Below are positions 10,728 through 25,700 of a stretch of DNA of 64,000 nucleotides, in pieces; positions within the stretch are counted from its first letter, which is position 1; every line of letters starts with the position of its first letter. The translations under genes were made by a program, and so were the position numbers. Under the pieces are notes generated by a model. It was not told the DNA's origin, made no database searches, and saw only the letters and a list, made by a program, of their open reading frames with translations. This DNA is from Branchiostoma floridae (Eukaryota > Chordata > Leptocardii > Amphioxiformes > Branchiostomatidae), in assembly GCF_000003815.2 (NCBI RefSeq), contig NC_049983.1, positions 10,572,699 through 10,636,698 of the forward strand. Direction: 5' to 3'.

Positions 10728-13700
10728 CTGTTTGGAAGAGATAGAATATAACGGTGGTAGAACGCATACAACTAGGGGTGGGTACCGGTACGATGTACGA
10801 TGTACCGGTACAAAACCGGGTTTTCTTTTTGGACCAGTCCAGGAAAACCGGACCTGAAAAAAGTCGGTAGACCGGATGTTGGACGTAATATTGGAAAATG
10901 AACAGATTGTATTGTTCTTCCATTCACACGTTTTGGAGACTACCAGTCGAAGAAAATAACAAGAGCGAAGTAGAGTAGAGTCTATAGTCATTTATACCAA
11001 GTTTAAAGACCTGATCCTCTGGACCTGATCCCCTGGACCTGATCCTCTGGACCTGATCCTCTGGACCTGATCCTCTGGACCTGATCCTCTGGACCTGATC
11101 CTCTGGATCTTCAATATTCCGACCGCACTAATTTTTATCCCAAAGTATTCGTCACCAGGGACTGTGGTGATCGCGTAGAAATACTGTACCTTGTGGCCTT
11201 AAACGAACTTGAACTTGAATTTCTTATTTTCTGCTTTTGAGGCCCGCCCCTTCTAACTCATGCTTCTATCTTTTGTCAAAAACGCCTGTCAACAAACGGT
11301 TGTCAGGAATAAATTGAAAATCGTCCAATCTTCTTGAAATGAGTGCCAACTAAATTTTAGGAAAACTCACAAAATTTAGTGGCTCTAGCGTACGCCGTTC
11401 TGATAATATGCAACTTGAAATTTGGCGTAGGCCTCAAAAGCCCCCCTCCCCCCTCCGGTCTGAATAGTGTTAATCCATGCAATAAACGGCCAGGATCATA
11501 CTTAAAATTTGAGAAATTAGTCTACTACATATCTCAAAAGGTTTACTTACCTGAAAGGCATTAGAGCCGCAGGTTTGGGTACTGGTTTTCCGTTCTCATC
11601 CAAGAAACGTTCAGGCCGGAAATTGTCCGGATCTCCCCAGGTGTCAGGGTCACGGTGCAGGGCCCACAGATTCGGCACGACCCAAGTGCCCTTTGGAATC
11701 TGGTAACCTCCTGTGGTTGTGTGTAGGTTTGGATAGTTAAGTGACATGTAATACACATGTTATAACAATGATAAAGGTAGTCCCATAGCCTTTTACTATG
11801 GGCCGTAGGAGCCAATTTGCAAGAACTGCTTTGCGGTGGACTCCACAGGGGAAGAGAGCGAGAGGAAGGCCGAAAGAGACATGGAGGCGCTGCATAGAGA
11901 AGTAGGTGAAGAAGAGGGGTTTCTCTTTGGATGAGGCACCACGAGTTGCTGCCGACAGACAACGATGGAAGAACTTCCTGAAGCCTTACGTACCACTGGG
12001 TACAGAAGAGGATTGAGTGAGTGAGTGAGTAGGAGCCCAATCTTCTCAGACCTTTTATGCCCCCAACCGACAGGAACTAATTTTTACACCTGGCGGGAGT
12101 GAGGAAAATCATGTAAATCAATTGTAGTAGTAGCAGTAGACTGGTGTATCAAACAATACGTATAACAGTTCTCCTGGCAGCCGGGGAGGCTAAATTGCGA
12201 GGACGTATACAAGAATCAATCATACAAATAGCACAATTTGTGAACATGTTATAACAATTGACCATTTATAAAATTATAACAATGTTTTCCTGTTAAAATA
12301 CTATTTTCAAGAAAGTATTAGGAATGTGTTGTGTTGTGTTGTGTTGGCGTGGACCTGGACTAAACTGAAGACGTGGCCCTAAGTGAAATGTTCAAAGAAT
12401 TCTGCTTTTGAGAGGCTTAACTTCTAAAACTTCAATCTCATGTCATATCCCTGGGGCACACGATCGGCAGCATGACAGGATTTGAACCATGGATCTCTGG
12501 GTTCTGGGCTTAGTATCATGCAGTTAAACGTCACACGACCCTCAGTAGGCCAACGAAACGTTACAGGTACAGGCAACCACCTGCAAACACGTTGAAACTG
12601 ATTGACCCTCCATTTCGGTGACGCTTCAGGGGATGGCATATTATTGTTAATGAATTTTAGTTCTCTCTCCACTCCCAGCAACCATTTCCACAAGTCTCTG
12701 AATCCAGTTTGGACTGTACAAATGGCTAATGCGATTATTCTCCAAGCAGATCCTGCGGTAGCATAAGATTGTATCAAAAGCTCCCAGATGAGTGAAGCCG
12801 GCTTAGGAGTGCGTTTGACTGATAACTCCCTTTGGCCAGCTATACTCCTTAGGCTGATACTATCTTATACCACTGGTAAATCTGCCTGGAGATTGTAATG
12901 CGATTAGGAGAAGGTCATACGAAAACAGGTTACAACTTACTCAGTGTTGTGTCGACAGTCGTAGCATGTGGCAAGGATAAGGGAGCAATGGATCCCATCC
13001 TCATGACCTCAAGTATGGTCGCCTCCGTGTACGGCGTGGCCTCACGGTCGGACAGCTCCGGCAGCCTGTCACGGCCCACCACACTGGCTAACTCAGCAGC
13101 CACCTTCTCCTGTATCTCCGGGTGGACAGCAAGGTACAGGATGGCCCAGCGTAGGGTAAAGATAGTTGTGTCTGTACCCCCTGAGGAGACATGAATAGTT
13201 GAACAAGATTCTTTGCACACAACCAAGTACCTTATTCCACCGCCTGTCACATTCCTCCGGGGAAATATGACTGGTTCACATTGAACTGCAGCATAGGTGC
13301 CGCTGCTGACAAATGCAGACCCAAACGTACTATAATGCTTTTTACATAAATATTTAATACAGTAAACCAGTCAGGCGATGAGGAATGTATACATGTAACA
13401 CACCTCCCAAAAAACGTAAGTGGAATGAAATACTTTGGTGTGTACAAAGAATCTTGTTATTGCCACCACCTGTTCCCTCGCGCGATCGCCCCTCCCACTT
13501 GAGTGGTGAAATTTAATGAATAAATAAACAAATATTCAATGCCTTCTCAACCTGCTAAAGGTATTCATAGATTAGACAAATGGAGAACAAAGCGGTTGTC
13601 TGATATGCGAATTAATGACTAGATTGCAAAAGTAACAAGAGTTCGTAGACCTCAGGCCTGCATGAAATGTATTAGGTGTCTGTAGACCTATTGTGTATTT

Positions 13701-16700
13701 TTTTTCCTTTTCGTCCCTGGTTGCGTATTTTTACCGTGTTGGTTGTGCACCATGCAAAAGGCTGAAATTCCATTTTCAGAATGTGTAAGTTTGGGCATGG
13801 ATGAACATTAATTATTTTGGATTTCTTAAGCATGTAACCAACCACAGTACCTTAAAGTTATTGAGACGACTTTTCCTACCTTTTTTGGTCTCAGAGTCAG
13901 ATGGCCATAGTTGTTCTGTCACATATGATATATTCAGTACTGATATCTTCCTATTTCAATGTACTGACCTAATGCAGCTGCTAAATCTCCTTATTGTACC
14001 AATGATATTCATTAAAGATTTATTTCTGGAGTGTTATATCACTTGACACTGGAAGGTTATTTGCATAATTTGAAAAATTATATTTTTACAGTAGTTCCAT
14101 AGACAATATGAATAGTGGTAGGCCCCATCCAGCAGCATTAGGTTGGTATGATATTTTGTTCAATCCGTCCAACTAAAACCTAAATCTCCTGAAGTACCTA
14201 AGCCAAATTTTACAGCAGAATTTACTACTCAAAATGTCCTTGTCAATCCCATTCATAAATGGCAAGCTGCTGGCAACTTTAAAAAGTTCAGAAAGCTGTC
14301 GTAGTCAGAGTGAACACCCAGCAAACATCCCCCCAAATCAATGAGCAGCTGCTTAGAGGAGGAAACAATTTCATCATATTTTTGCAGTGACAAAATGCAA
14401 CAAACGATACCAAATTTAAAACAAAACAAAGCCTCTACCACTTAACCTTGCCCGTACTATAGATTAAGCAGGCCCAAAAATCAAGCAAATATGACTAGCC
14501 CCAAACTACAAATTACCTGCATACAATACGGAAATGGCATCCCCAAAGAAACAACAAGAAACAGGAAAAATCATACACATACCTTTGTCTTACACTCAAG
14601 CTCTATACATTTCTCCTCCACTTTAGAAAGTTGTATCTTCTGCTGATTGCCAAACAGGGTACCAGAACATTAAACCCAGTACTACACAGCTCTCAAAACA
14701 CCACAAACTCGGACTAAGAAGCAAACTCAAACTGTACCTAACAAATACAGCAACAGATACTAGACTAAGTATATCATCTGGCAGGTCAGACACTGTTGAT
14801 ACAAAGTAACCTGATACATTGAAGGTGGCCCAGGCCAGATGATGGTTCTAGGTGTAAACTTAAAGACCTCTCAATCAACCAAAACAGATGATGGTTCTAC
14901 CCAACCCAACCGTCAGCAACCAAGCAGATATTGGGGGAATGCCCCAACCACACCAAAACAGGGTCAACCTATACAGTATCAAGTTCAAGCACTAGGAGGC
15001 CCAAAATCAAACCTCACCACCAGGACACCAGCAACAACTCACGTACTAAATAGCAACACAATGGCACCTTGCGTTCCGGAGATACAGCGCACGCCCCGTG
15101 CCCGCACAAAAGGTAACCTAAAATGTCAAGTTCAAGCACCAAGGGCGCCAAAATCAAAATTGAGAATTATTCACCCATCGCCGACACATGTGCCAAATAT
15201 CATCGCGCCAGCACCAACCGTTCAGAAGATATAACTCCGGAAATACCCCTCCCGGACACAAAATTCGACCTGCCGGGTCAAGTTCAAACGCGGCAAGGTC
15301 CAAAGTCAATCCTAGGCAACAGGCAACAACCCCCCACCCATGCACCAAAAATCGTTGCAATCGCGCGTATCGTTCCGGACACACAGCGCCAAAAGTGCCC
15401 CCAAAACACCAAAAATGCCACCTGCAATGTCAAGTTCAAACGCCAGGAGGCCCAAAATCAAACCTGAGTGTCAGGCCACCACCCCCAACCCACGGACCAA
15501 AAATCGTCGTGCTCGCACCATCCGTTCTCTAGATACAGCGCCCTAAATCCCCAGCTTCCAAATTTTCCCACGCCCGTGAAAACCATACCTGCATACATGC
15601 AGGTAATGATTAGAGTGAAAAGAAGGAAACCTTTTGCTTACCCCCAAAGATGTCGGAGATGGTCTGCCTGAGATGAGTGTCTGTGAGAGAGTTGATGTCC
15701 TGGATTCCCTCCTCCTCAGCATCCTTCTGAGCCTTGATCATGTGATCTGTGATGTCACGGAGGTTGCCTACAGTGAAGAACACAATCTTTTGAAATAGAC
15801 CATGCTAATTACGATCTCATTTGTACTAATGAAACAAGATAAAACATTCAAATTAAAAGTACAAAATCTCTAAATATTTAATGGAGGTATGAGGTCTTAT
15901 CTTTGGAGTCAATCCACAACGGTCTCCTGATTCCAGTTATGTCGGCCATTTTAGATTTTCCGGGGTCATCCGGGGTCATTGCACCAAAACGAGGCTAGCA
16001 AGGCCAAAAATGTACTACACTATAGATCTTTTAATGACTACCATGGCCACTTCCAAGAAACTCTCCATGTTTATCGGAATATCCCAAAGACCAATTATTT
16101 CTGACCATACATGGATTGCAAAGCCGCTTCATCCTGGATACTCAAACAAACCAGAGTTGTTTCCTGTAGGTAATTATTTATACCAGTGGTCTTCTTACTT
16201 GGGTCAAACGTTTCTCGGTGCTCTTCCAGATGACGCTGCATGATCCCCACATACTGTTTCGTCATTTTTCGGATGTTAGTTAGGGCTGTTGAAAGTGAAA
16301 ACAAAATGTTGCTTTTTAAAGTGCTCATGTCACCAATGACATTAAAGCGTAACAGTTCCTGATTACAAGCAAGGTTTCATTTTGATTACAAGCAACCATT
16401 TGAAATCCAGGCAGTGTACGCTGATTGGATGTACACGGCTAAGGAAAGCTCATGAATATTTATAAGCAAGACGGGTGTCACCTATGTCACCAATGGCATA
16501 CAAAGACAACAACAGTACAAAATTTACCAGCAAGGTTTCATTTGATTACAAGCAACTATTTAAAACTAGGCAGTGTGCGATTATTGGCTTACAACAAATA
16601 GGTCCAGATCATTAATATTCATACGGAAGACGAGTCAATGGTGCTGTACAAAGTCCTGAGAATACACTCACTCGGTGAAGGCAGGAACCGGAGTGAAGGG

Positions 16701-19700
16701 TAGACGTCAGCAAGAAGACCTTGCCCGACAATTTCCTCGGTGTCTTTGTTTATTTTCATCAGGGTGTTGAATTCCTCGTCGTCCATGGTGTACCTATTAT
16801 GAAGTCATTTTTATAGACCATGTTCTACCAATCTTTCTCATATCTTTGACATTACTTTTATCTAAAATCAACTCTGTGGGCACGAGTCTGTATAAGGTTT
16901 CCGGGTATTTCAAGCAAAATATACGATTCGTTTTTGAAAGAAGTATTGACATCCACATTCCATCCGTGCACATTGGACAAAATGGGTCCGGATACAGTCA
17001 AATCTGAGATACGACCATATACGGGCGGATACGAATGGTATCTCGTATCCATCCGTAATATGGTCGTATCTCGCAATACGGGGAAAAACGGCCCATTTTG
17101 CTGTATCCGTACCCTTTTTTTCTAGTGGCATTGTCAATATAAAGTTGTTTTTTTTCAATTTTGACAAGAGTTACGACAAAGTACAACCGCTTCAATTACA
17201 ATGAATTACAAACATATCCCCTTCGTGATCACATATACAAGTATGTAAAAGGCAGGTCAATACCTTACGCCGAAAGCAGCTGAACAGATGACGTTGTAGA
17301 CCAGCTGATAAATGTAGTCTTCAATGTTTACTGCTTGACCCTCCATCTTGGTGAACTCAGCGATGGTGTCTTCCAAAGACTCGTGGACTCTGGTTTGTAG
17401 GTTCTCTCCCAATGCGTAACCCCTAAAGGTATACGTAACATAACAAATGAATAAATAAAAATGATCTTTATTGATACAACAAAAGTGCATTGACTTTCGG
17501 AAGGTCTACAGTACTAACGAGTGAGCTAGCTGATACGCTGTAGCTTTATTTTAGTTTTAGTTTTTTTAATCTTAATTGCTATGAAAAGATGACGAAAGGT
17601 TATGCACGCAGATGGCATTAATATAATTGAATCAGCATTGATGTGAAAAAAAGGCAAAAACTGATTCAAAATGGATGCAGATCACCAAGAGTTTGCTACG
17701 CCCTGTCTCAACCATACCTGATGGCACCATGGAACAGTTTCCGGTGCAGTTTCCACGTAGGGCTGTAGTCTGTGAAGGCAATGTCTTTTCCACCTTCAGA
17801 AAATATGTCCACTGCAAAAAAAACCACATATTTTATTAGCCACTTTGTGAAAAAGATGTCAAGTCATGCTTTAACTTGTGTCACGTTGGGTGGATATGAC
17901 AACAAGGCCTCAACATATACTGTAACAGTATGAAGAAGGTATGCAAGTAAAAACACATTGCTAAACTGAAGAGCAAGATTCTAGCAAACTCAAGTATCAG
18001 TTACATGCCATGGCCACATACAATGAGACATACTAGAGTAAAGTAGAGTAGAGTTCTTCGGTTTGGTAGGAGTCTGTACTCCCTTGAACCGCTCTTCATA
18101 GACCGCTTCTTTACTCTGTGTCAGTTGACTGCCATGGCTGGTTTGTGAGGATTGTCCAGGGCTTTGTAGTTATATGAGGGTCTGCATGTGTGTGTGTGTG
18201 GGGGGGGGGATGTCTTGGTAACGCTTAACGGTGAATTCAGGGGCCCCGGTAACGCTTAACGGTAAATTCATGATGCCCGGTAACGCTTAACGGTAAATTC
18301 AGAAGCAGTTTCAAAGCATAACAGTACTATAACATTGACATGCATTCCTATTCATACAACGCTAGAGTAGTTATATCAATGGGTGAACATATATATCCGA
18401 CTAATGACATGTGTGCAAAATGTGCCCAGAACCCGGAGGAATGACAGGGACAATGTCCATGAAATCTGTAAATTGACGGAGGCAGAGTTACCGGCCCGCC
18501 ACAGAGACGGCGGCAGCAAATTTCCCGGAGGGATTGAACTATTGTTTCAGCACATGGAGCGCCAAAGGCGCGACGCACCCCAGGGGGGTCCGGGGGTAAG
18601 CTCCCCTGAAACCGGGTCGGTAACGAATCGATTAACGGTGAATTAAAATGGCTCGTAACGCTTAACGGAAAAGGGCATGAAGACCCCTCTTATATACTAC
18701 CGGATGGTTGTCCAAAGCCTGTCAAGCCTTTCCTTGAAGCAGTGTACTGATGGTGCGCCCACCACCTCCTCCGTCAACTTGTTCCACCAGGGTACAACTC
18801 TATTGCTGAAGAAGCCCTGTCTTCTGTTGTTCCTGGTTGAACACCTTTGCAAGCGAAGGCTGTGCTCCCTGGTTCTTCCCTCCTTCATTATCTCAGTTAT
18901 ACAAGGCGTTAAGTCATACAGTCCATGCACGTATTTGTATACGTTAATGAGGTCACCTCTTAGACGTCTGTAGAGTAAGGTCGGTAGTTTCAGAGTTCTG
19001 AGCCTTTACTTTTACTGCCCCAGCCCCTATTGTACTGTACCTTCTGATACTGATGGCTATATGTACATTACTTACTTGACAATATCATCGGCCTGCCTGC
19101 AAAGTCCACTCCCTTCTTCACAAAAGCCTCCTTTACAGCATCCAGACTGTTCAGTATAACCACGTCCGTCATGCCCATCTTCAGGCTGAAAACGTCTCCG
19201 TACTTCTTAGCGAGGTCGGTGCAGGTGGTGTACATGTAAACGGGGCCAGCCCGTTTAGACTAAGTAGTTTGTATCCTAGGCTAGAGTGACAGTAATTAGC
19301 TAATGTGCCTAGCAACGCCCGGACTCCTCTCAGTACTCTGATATCCTCCGTCAGCTGGCCGAAGAAGGCCCATTGTGGGAGATCGGATAACCACTGCAAT
19401 TAAGCTAGCCAGCACCGGCCGCAGAGGTCAAATACCAGGGTTAATAGCATAAGGGTTAAGGAACTTTGTGAATAACGGACAAACGCACGCAGAACTTGTT
19501 ACCAAAAGTGTTAGGATAACTATTGAATGTTGACTATGTGACCGACGTTGTTGACTAATACTAGTAGTAGCGCTAGTCTCGACTTTGACTTAAGATGGCC
19601 CAACATTGTAACTCGACCGGAGCCGTTTGATTGACACCTTCGCCTGGGATCCCACGTCCGATATCTCGGTCACTGTGAATGGAATGTACGGAGTCCCGGA

Positions 19701-22700
19701 CCGGCTGGAAGATGAGTTGATGTATAGCTTAGTAACCACGCCGGATCCCTAGTTACCGATCGATGATGTAACCGACATAGAAAACTCCAATGTTAGCGAA
19801 ACTACGGGACGTTTCCCGTTTAAAACATGACAGAATTGTTGTGAGAAGTTGTACTCATAGTTTAGGATAGCAATGGCGACTGACAGAAGTCGGATTCGAA
19901 TGTTAATAAGATTTCTTTGTGATGTACAGTGTTCTAGAGTGTCAGAATACCTGTTGCTCCTTCCCTCTCTCAGAGTTGGTACAGTCCAGAAAGTTTGACA
20001 GCTGCATTCGAACTTGCATTATAAAGTTTTGGCCGGTTGTGCCCAAAGCAGTTCCAAGGGGGTGAGTAGCCCGAGGGCTGACCGAGGCATAAGTTCACGA
20101 CCCCTCCGGTCTGACCCTCAGGTGAAGCCTCCGAGGAGCTTTTTAATATGAAATTTACTGGTTTTCTTACGCTTTGCCATTCAATGTCACTTGAGTTCCG
20201 GACCTTTGAGAAGTTATTAGTCCACATTTACATGTTTCCTGGGCCAATCCGATTCCAAAGATTCGCATAAGATTAGCCGTATTTGGTCTTGGTCCAACCC
20301 AAAAAGTAGAGAATAAAAGGGCGACGCTCTGTTCCGAGAGGGCAGTTTTGCCACGTGCCGAAAGAAGTTGTGGAAAGATCTGGAAAGTTTGGACTTCAGT
20401 GACAGAAAGTAGGATCTGGACTTTGCCAACTGAGAGCGAAGAGTACTTCTGATCGTTGCTAGCGACGGCCATCACCAGTTGAGTTGTGAATAAAGTCGAT
20501 CTCGAGAGAACTTGAACTTCGCCTTGCCTCAATCACTACGGACATCATAGCAGGGTCCAAGCTTAGTCTTGGCACTCTCACATCTGGCGCTGCGAGCAAG
20601 GACGAAGAAGTCGCAGAGAAACCGGGAAATCCATTGGATCGCAAGTTCAAGGCGGACAATAGGAAGGACAACGGAACCACAAGGCGTGCTGGAGGGAGCA
20701 GGCGCAGCGAAGCCCAATGGTCAAGACCGAAGTGGACTGGAGGTGGGTAGTACTGTTGTTTGGGGAGCAGAGCCGCGTTGCACAGTCTTAGCCCGGTCCT
20801 AGTAAATGAATAGGCACGTTTGTAGACAGGTTGTAGTCATGTTTAGGTAGCGTTGTGTGTGATTTAGATTCTGTGTTAGTATTAAATCTGCGGTTTTAAG
20901 GATATAGCTTGGATGACAGGGGTAGACAGGTTCTTTGAACCAGCACTGAAGATTAGCTCATGTTGGTAAACCCGAGCGGAGCACTATTGATCGCGGTCGC
21001 CCCGGGTAACGCGAGTGACATTTTGTTAGCCCTTGCTATTGCGGCACGACGCCAGTATCACATCCTAGTTCAAGGACAGGTAGTAAATTTTCTGGGTGCT
21101 CTATTCCGCGTGATCTGGTGCGCTCACCCGGTTGAGGTAGAGGACATAGGGAACAGGTTAGCCGAGAGGGGGGCGTATTGCTTAAAATATTTTCTGCGAA
21201 GGTCGGAGACGCCCCAGTCACGTGGCCGTTCGTTGGGTCATTGCCACTCCTACTGAGACAGTTGCCCGTGCTGAGAAACACGAGTCCGGGGGACCACGAA
21301 CGAAGCAGCTATTATAATAGGAAAAAAACGGCGGAAAACCAAGTAGAAATTCACGTATATGGACATAAACGGTAATATGTCAGTCGGTCTGGGGGACGCC
21401 AGGGCCGAGCTAGCAGGGATACGGGAGGAGATGAGGTCACAGTTAGGTGCAGAGGGGGAGACCCCCAGGGTAGCCCCGGGGTTGTTCGCAACGAGTACGC
21501 GAAACAGGCCCGACGTGTCCGGGAGGAGGCCCCGGGTAAGGGACCCTTTGTACACACCAGATATGGGACCCTTGCCACCATATGGATACCTGCCCCGTAC
21601 CCCGTCTAACTCCCCTCCCCCGCTTCGCAGACGTCGGTCCAGAACTCCGTCTCCGCCCCGGAACCGTTGTTCCACGTCTTGCCTGTCGAATGGCCAGCCC
21701 ACGATAGTGGTGCACACGGATCGGAAACTGCCAAAATTCTCGGGGGCCGGCTCAACCCTTTCATTTGAAGACTGGTTAGATGAAGTAGAGGGGGCCTTGA
21801 ACACCTGGGGGGGTACGCCCGAACAGAGGGCTCGCCTGATCTGGACGAATCTAGAGGGGGAGGCGAAGCAGGAAGTTAGCGTTCTGGAGCCACAGGAACG
21901 GGGGGACCCCCAGAAGATTTTAGACACGTTAAAGAGGGCATTCAAAGACACAGTTTCGGCCAATATTATTATGGGTAGGTTCTACAGTCAGAGGCAGGGG
22001 CCAGACGAGACAGTGCGGGCATATGCGGTACAGCTGCGGACCCTGATGCGCCGGGCCCGTAGACAGGACCCCCAAATTTGCGCTGACCCCGACAAGGCGC
22101 TCCGCGACCAGTTTGTCGAGGGGCTCAAAGATAAAGACGTAAGGCTAGAACTCCTGCGCCGAGTCCGTCGACATGAGACCCTCACGTTTGCGGAGGTGAA
22201 AGAGGAAGCTCTCGAGCTAGTGGAGGCAAACACCCGAGTGCGAGGTGTACAGGTGCGCGGTGCGAGCGCGGCTGAAGCTATAGATCAAGACGCGTCGGGC
22301 ACCGCCACCTTGTTGCCAGCACCCGGGGGCGCCTCTCCAGACGCCATCTCGCTGATGCGTCAAGTAGAGGAACTCCGGCGGGAACGACATGGGCTTTTAG
22401 AGCAAAACCACTATTTGTCCAGGGTAGCGGGTACTTTGTGTAGCGAAATAGAGAATTTGAGGGGTCGATCTCAAGCCCAGGCCGGGCCCCGCCAGTCAGG
22501 TGGGCCGAATCCGCGAAGCCAATCGGGCAGTAGAAATAATAACGGGTATCGCTCCTCCGGCCGGAACCCCCGGCGCGGATTCACGGCGGACGGTAGGCCT
22601 ATATGCTACTCGTGTAATGAAGAGGGGCACATGAGTCGCAACTGTCCCCAGGTAGACGCGCCTCCAGCGGCCGGGCACCAGTCTAACCCATTGACTCCGC

Positions 22701-25700
22701 CCAACTCAGATCGGCTCAATGGCACGTGCGATTCAGGACCGGGGTCACTAAACTGGCAGGCTCCGCCAGCGGGGGGCGACTCGCGGAGACAATAGCTCCT
22801 TCTTCTTATGAGCTAAGGGAAGAAACCAAGCCCCTGAAGTTTAGTAGCTCCTGTAGGAGTAGTATGTTTAGTTCTGCCGTTAGGGGGGAAGGGCACACGA
22901 GAGCTAATTTAGCCCAGCGAACAATAGGGGGTAGTCTAGAAGTTGATGTAAAGTTTGATGGTGAAGATGTCCGCTGTTTGCTTGACACCGGGTCCCAAGT
23001 GACGTTGATGACGCGGAGTTGTTTTGAAAGTAAGTTTGGAGTTAGGGGGGAGAAACTAAAGACAGACTCGTCTTGGCTTAGATTGACGGCAATGAACGGC
23101 CTGCCGATCAAATTGGTAGGGTGTGCCGAAATGGATATTCAAATTATGGGGCGCGATTTGCCTAAACTGGGGGTTCTGATAGTGGAGGATAACCCATCTT
23201 GGACTTTGCCTGCCATTGTTGGTATGAATGTGATCAGTTCTTGTAGGTCCGTCATAGCTGAAGCCATCGAGCGGCCAGACCCAGAGCAGATAGAACAAGC
23301 TACGGCCTGGTCTCGCGCCCTTAAAGTAGAAGATAAGTTTCAACGCTTTACAATAGCTGATGATGGAAGAGTAGGGTCTGCCTGGGCTCCACACAGAGAG
23401 AGGTTGGTTGTCCCCGCGGGGCATGAGATGATAATATTCTGTAGGGCTCGGACAGGTCCGAACGGGGTCCCGTACACCGTGTTAGTCGAGCCACCGGAAG
23501 CGGGCACCCTCCCTAAACCTATTGTAGTGGCGCGAGCGTACGCCGAGGTGAGACATGGCCGGGTGCCAGTAAGAGTAGCTAATGTAGCGGAACATGACGT
23601 AATCTTAGGCCACCGGGCCAGACTGGGGGAACTCTATGTAGTCGAAAAGGTCCCTGAACAGGAAGTAGAACTAGACGTCGACTCGACCGGAGATCTAGAG
23701 GCCCATGTAAGGGTAGTTACCAGCGAATCGAACGGAGATAGTCGACCGGGGGCTGACGAAGGGGACTCCCTTCCCGTAGACGTAGATGTCGATCTCACCA
23801 ACTTGACGGAAGAACAGGCACAGAAGCTACGAGCTCTCTTGACCAAACACAAGAGCACCTTTTCTAAGGACAAGAACGATTTCGGCAGGACTAATGTAGT
23901 AACACACAGAATTCCAACAGGGGACGCCCCGCCGACTCGGGAGCCGTACCGCCGGATACCCCCGGCCATGTATAAAGAAGTGAAGGCTCATATCGAAATG
24001 ATGTTAGAACAAGACGTGATAAGACAGAGTTCGAGCCCATGGGCTTCTCCAATAGTTCTTGTTCGGAAGAAAGATGGCGGGTTGAGGTTTTGTGTAGATT
24101 ATAGGAAGCTAAACGCGCGAACGCATAGAGACGCCTTCCCTCTTCCCCGAATCGAAGAAAGCCTAGATGCCCTTGGGGGGGCCCGCCTGTTCTCTACACT
24201 AGATTTGGCCGCTGGTTACGGGCAGGTAGAGATTGACGAGGCAGACAGGGAGAAGACTGCATTTTCATGTCCCCTGGGACTGTTCGAGTTCACTAGAATG
24301 GCGTTTGGTCTCCAGGGAGCTCCCTCCACTTTCCAACGCCTTATGCAGCGTTGCCTAGGCGACCAGAATTTAGAAATTCTGTTGATTTATTTGGATGACA
24401 TAATCGTCTTTTCCAAGGATGTAGACGAACATCTGGATAGGCTGGATGTGGTTTTCTCTCGCCTGGGGCAGTATGGGCTGAAGCTCCGGCCGGATAAATG
24501 CCATTTGTTCCGCTCGTCAGTCAAGTACCTGGGACACATAGTGAGCGAAGGGGGAGTGGCCACGGATCCAGACAAGACCGCCGCACTCCGGGACTGGCCG
24601 GTCCCGACCACGGTGCGGCAGGTTAGACAGTTTTTAGGGTTTGCCTCCTACTACAGACGATTCGTAGAGTCATTTGGAAAAATTGCAGGTCCGTTGCATG
24701 AGCTAGTGAGGAAGGACCAGCCGTTTGCCTGGACTCCGGCATGTCAAGCCGCATTTGACACTTTGAGGGAGAAGTTGATGTCCGCGCCCCTGTTGGCATA
24801 CCCTGATTACTCCCTGCCGTTTATATTGTACACTGACGCGAGCAATCAGGGTCTCGGGGCCGTGTTAGCTCAGGAACAGGATGGGGTCGAGCGGGTGATT
24901 GCTTACGCGAGCAGGGGGCTCCGACAGGCGGAACGGAATTGGGACAATTATAGCTCGTTCAAACTGGAACTACTGGCCTTAAAGTGGGCAGTGACGGAGA
25001 AGTTCAAGGAACATTTGTATGGTAACGAAGTGACTATCTATACCGATAATAATCCGCTAGCCCACCTACAGACAGCCGTGTTAGGTGCAGTAGAACAACG
25101 ATGGGTAGCTCGCTTGGCCAATTATAAGTTCACCATAAAGTATCGCCCGGGGAAGTCGAATGCAAACGCTGACGCCTTGTCGCGCATGCCCAGCCAGGTA
25201 GCTAGAGTAGGGGCGCTGATAGCCGAGGAAGTCGGGGAAGAGGAAGGGACGAACTGGTCGGCGTTGTTACAGCAGAAGAGTGAGACCAAGGTCAAGGGAA
25301 TCCCGCCGGGACCCGAGAGGTTGGGTTATACCCAGGGGGGAATGGGTGCCCTACAACGCGAAGACCCTGTCCTGGAACGAGTCATACGGTATGTAATTAA
25401 GGGGCAGAGACCCAGTAATAAAGAGCTAGCCAAGGAGACCGCAGAAGTAGGTCGTGTGCTGAGGCAATGGAACCGCCTCCACATACACGAGGGTATGTTG
25501 TGTCGGGAATTCTGGGGTCAAGGGCACGCTAACAGTTTTCGGCAGGTCGTCCTCCCCGCCGCGTTGCGCAGGGATGCGTTTGAGTCAGTACATACGCGTC
25601 ATGGTCACCTGGGGATACCCAAAACGTTGGGATTAGCCCACCAGAGATTCTTCTGGGCAGGCATGGACGCAGATCTGGCCACCTGGGTCAGGACCTGCGA

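Noticed and set aside
14839..15532. Overlapping 114-131 codon ORFs (and twins at 37869-38556)
   Set aside because: Open frames in several phases arise from the ~150 bp tandem units. No start context, domain or splice logic, and one set is inside a P450 intron.
20167..20532. 121-codon minus-strand ORF in the LTR (twin at 32271-32636)
   Set aside because: Present twice only because the LTRs are identical. No domain and no reason to think it is translated.
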